From an uncultured Bacteroidales bacterium (lineage in GTDB: Bacteria > Bacteroidota > Bacteroidia > Bacteroidales > UBA932), in contig CAMQDS010000007.1 of the NCBI GenBank assembly GCA_946999645.1, forward strand, positions 1 to 64,000: a stretch of DNA of 64,000 bases, written 5' to 3'. Positions 63,066-64,000 of this stretch are shown piece by piece. The notes below the pieces were generated by a model that worked only from the letters and a program-made list of their open reading frames with translations, was not told the origin of the DNA and searched no databases. How positions within the stretch are numbered: position 1 is the stretch's first letter; every line of letters begins with the position of its first letter. The position numbers and the translations under genes were made by a program.

Positions 63066-64000
63066 TTATTTTTCATTGAGGTGTCTTGCTGCTCTCAGCA
63101 GATGCCTCAATGATATTATTATCTGTTGTGACTCTTGTATCATATTGAGATAGACATATGATATTGCTATATTGTCCTTTGTAGCTTGTATCCTTTCTGT
63201 CTGTTCTTTTCTTGCTTTTGATAAACATTCTTCCAATTCATCACACTGTTTACTTACTATTGTTGCTTCAGTGTATGAGGACGAAGAAATAATATCATTT
63301 ATGCGTTTTATCATAAAGAGTAAGCTGTTTCTTAAAGGAGTAAATTCCATTATTTTTTCTTTGCTAAGAGGCTCGAAATTATTATCAATATGTTCCATAC
63401 AGGTATCACATATCCTTCTGTAACCATATAATATATCCTCACAACTATTGATGGCAAGATGAAACCATGTGTTTTTCCCCATTGCAATTTCTGGAGAGAT
63501 TTTTCTTAATCCCATAATTTCTTTTCGTCTTGTTGTCTTTAGTTCACTCCTATATTTTCTTATTTTATTTCCAGCTTTTTCCAACAGAGTTAAATCTTCA
63601 TTAAAGAAGCCGTTAGTTATAGTGCTATATGTACTATCTGAAAAGATAAGGAAATTGCTAAGTCCACTGTTTATATGTTTTACTATTAGTGTAAGTGTTT
63701 CCTTACTGTCTTCACATTCCATTATTTGTGTAAAAAGTAAATCTCCTGTCTCTATCTTTTTGCGTTTGTTAAAATTAATATTGTTTTTTATTAGCATATA
63801 GATTGCAAAAGCAACAATTATTATAATTAAGGTATAGCCTCCTATATACATTATGACACTAAGAATAAGACACATTGTGAATGCTGCTCCTGCGGTTATA
63901 AACCATCCTCCTATTACTGAAAGAACTCCTGTAATTCTGAATACGGCACTTTCTCTACCCCATGCCTTATCTGCTAATGAACTTCCCATTGCCACCATAA
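63066..64000 (-). CDS. PHO4-family inorganic phosphate transporter, C-terminal part
   Basis: Partial: the window holds the last 310 codons, and the gene continues past base 64000. The first visible residues VAMGSSLADKAWGRESAVFRITGVLSVIGGWF are the second conserved half of PHO4/Pit transporters. Two to three membrane helices follow (up to about 70). The remaining 230 residues are a soluble, helical, coiled-coil-rich region resembling a PhoU-type domain, which Bacteroidota Pit proteins often carry fused. The methionine near 63998 is internal to the protein. It probably imports phosphate with protons or sodium, with the tail as regulator (inferred). Confidence 0.85.
   Translation of the reverse strand, partial: MVAMGSSLADKAWGRESAVFRITGVLSVIGGWFITAGAAFTMCLILSVIMYIGGYTLIIIIVAFAIYMLIKNNINFNKRKKIETGDLLFTQIMECEDSKETLTLIVKHINSGLSNFLIFSDSTYSTITNGFFNEDLTLLEKAGNKIRKYRSELKTTRRKEIMGLRKISPEIAMGKNTWFHLAINSCEDILYGYRRICDTCMEHIDNNFEPLSKEKIMEFTPLRNSLLFMIKRINDIISSSSYTEATIVSKQCDELEECLSKARKEQTERIQATKDNIAISYVYLNMIQESQQIIISLRHLLRAARHLNEK
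63074..63112. other. Strong stem within the 3' coding end of the phosphate transporter
   Basis: CATTGAGG / CCTCAATG plus inner TGCTG / CAGCA can fold into a long hairpin. It overlaps the last codons of the transporter and lies 23 bases after the convergent FGE-like gene. Neither side has a U-tract, so it is not a classic terminator; it may protect or pause the 3' ends. Confidence 0.5.

Noticed and set aside
1..64000. CRISPR arrays, tRNA or rRNA genes, insertion sequences, prophage genes
   Set aside because: No regularly spaced repeats, no transposase or integrase, and no structural RNA sequence recognised on either strand.

Overview
The window is chromosomal DNA of a member of the Bacteroidota, most likely order Bacteroidales. 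The evidence is a SusC/SusD pair, many lipoprotein signals, an LptD and a TamL-type lipoprotein, a DUF4492-cydAB operon, a Rho factor with a long disordered Q/N/P insert, low GC, almost no Shine-Dalgarno sequences, and repeated matches to the Bacteroidota promoter (-33 TTTG, 19-21 bases, -7 TAnnTTTG). I cannot place it to genus. No rRNA, tRNA, CRISPR array, transposase or phage gene was recognised. Gene density is high, and the only gene-free stretch over 300 bases is 12520-12850.

Layout. 1-2.4 kb: a secreted GH3 beta-glucosidase. 2.5-7.9 kb: a surface-polysaccharide block with dehydrogenase, acetyltransferase and aminotransferase of the WbpB/WbpD/WbpE type, a Wzx flippase and a convergent glycosyltransferase. 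8.0-12.5 kb: RmuC, a small AraC-type regulator and a thioesterase-gpmA-fumC operon. 12.8-22.3 kb: a polysaccharide-utilisation-like locus of SusC, SusD, a lipoprotein of unknown function, a Fn3 plus phosphodiester-glycosidase (NAGPA-like) lipoprotein and a DUF4855-like lipoprotein. It has no recognisable classical glycoside hydrolase and no adjacent regulator, and is the most novel part of the window. 22.4-26.8 kb: carAB. 26.9-31.6 kb: rho and lptD. 31.6-40.6 kb: a SPOR-like-tailed amidase, dnaA, pepD, rpe, then rsfS-ftsH-cdsA-psd. 40.6-49.8 kb: a tightly packed reverse-strand operon ligA-yihY-rel-Ig-like lipoprotein-outer-membrane protein-ispG. 49.9-53.7 kb: a PPi-type phosphofructokinase, a cytoplasmic GH13 enzyme and a SpoU methyltransferase. 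53.8-58.5 kb: tamL, rarA and a GNAT-like protein. 58.5-61.4 kb: DUF4492-cydA-cydB. 61.6-64 kb: a tandem FGE-fold lipoprotein and the 3' part of a PHO4 phosphate transporter that runs off the window.

Together the genes describe a host-associated or polymer-degrading anaerobe/microaerobe: glycan capture at the outer membrane, envelope biogenesis (LptD, TamL, CdsA, Psd, amidase), central carbon flow (PPi-PFK, GpmA, Rpe, FumC), nanaerobic respiration (cytochrome bd) and the replication/stress core (DnaA, LigA, RarA, RmuC, Rel, Rho, FtsH). Several start codons were moved from the longest frame because a strong -7 box lies over the longer start. Promoter calls rest on matches by eye and are predictions.
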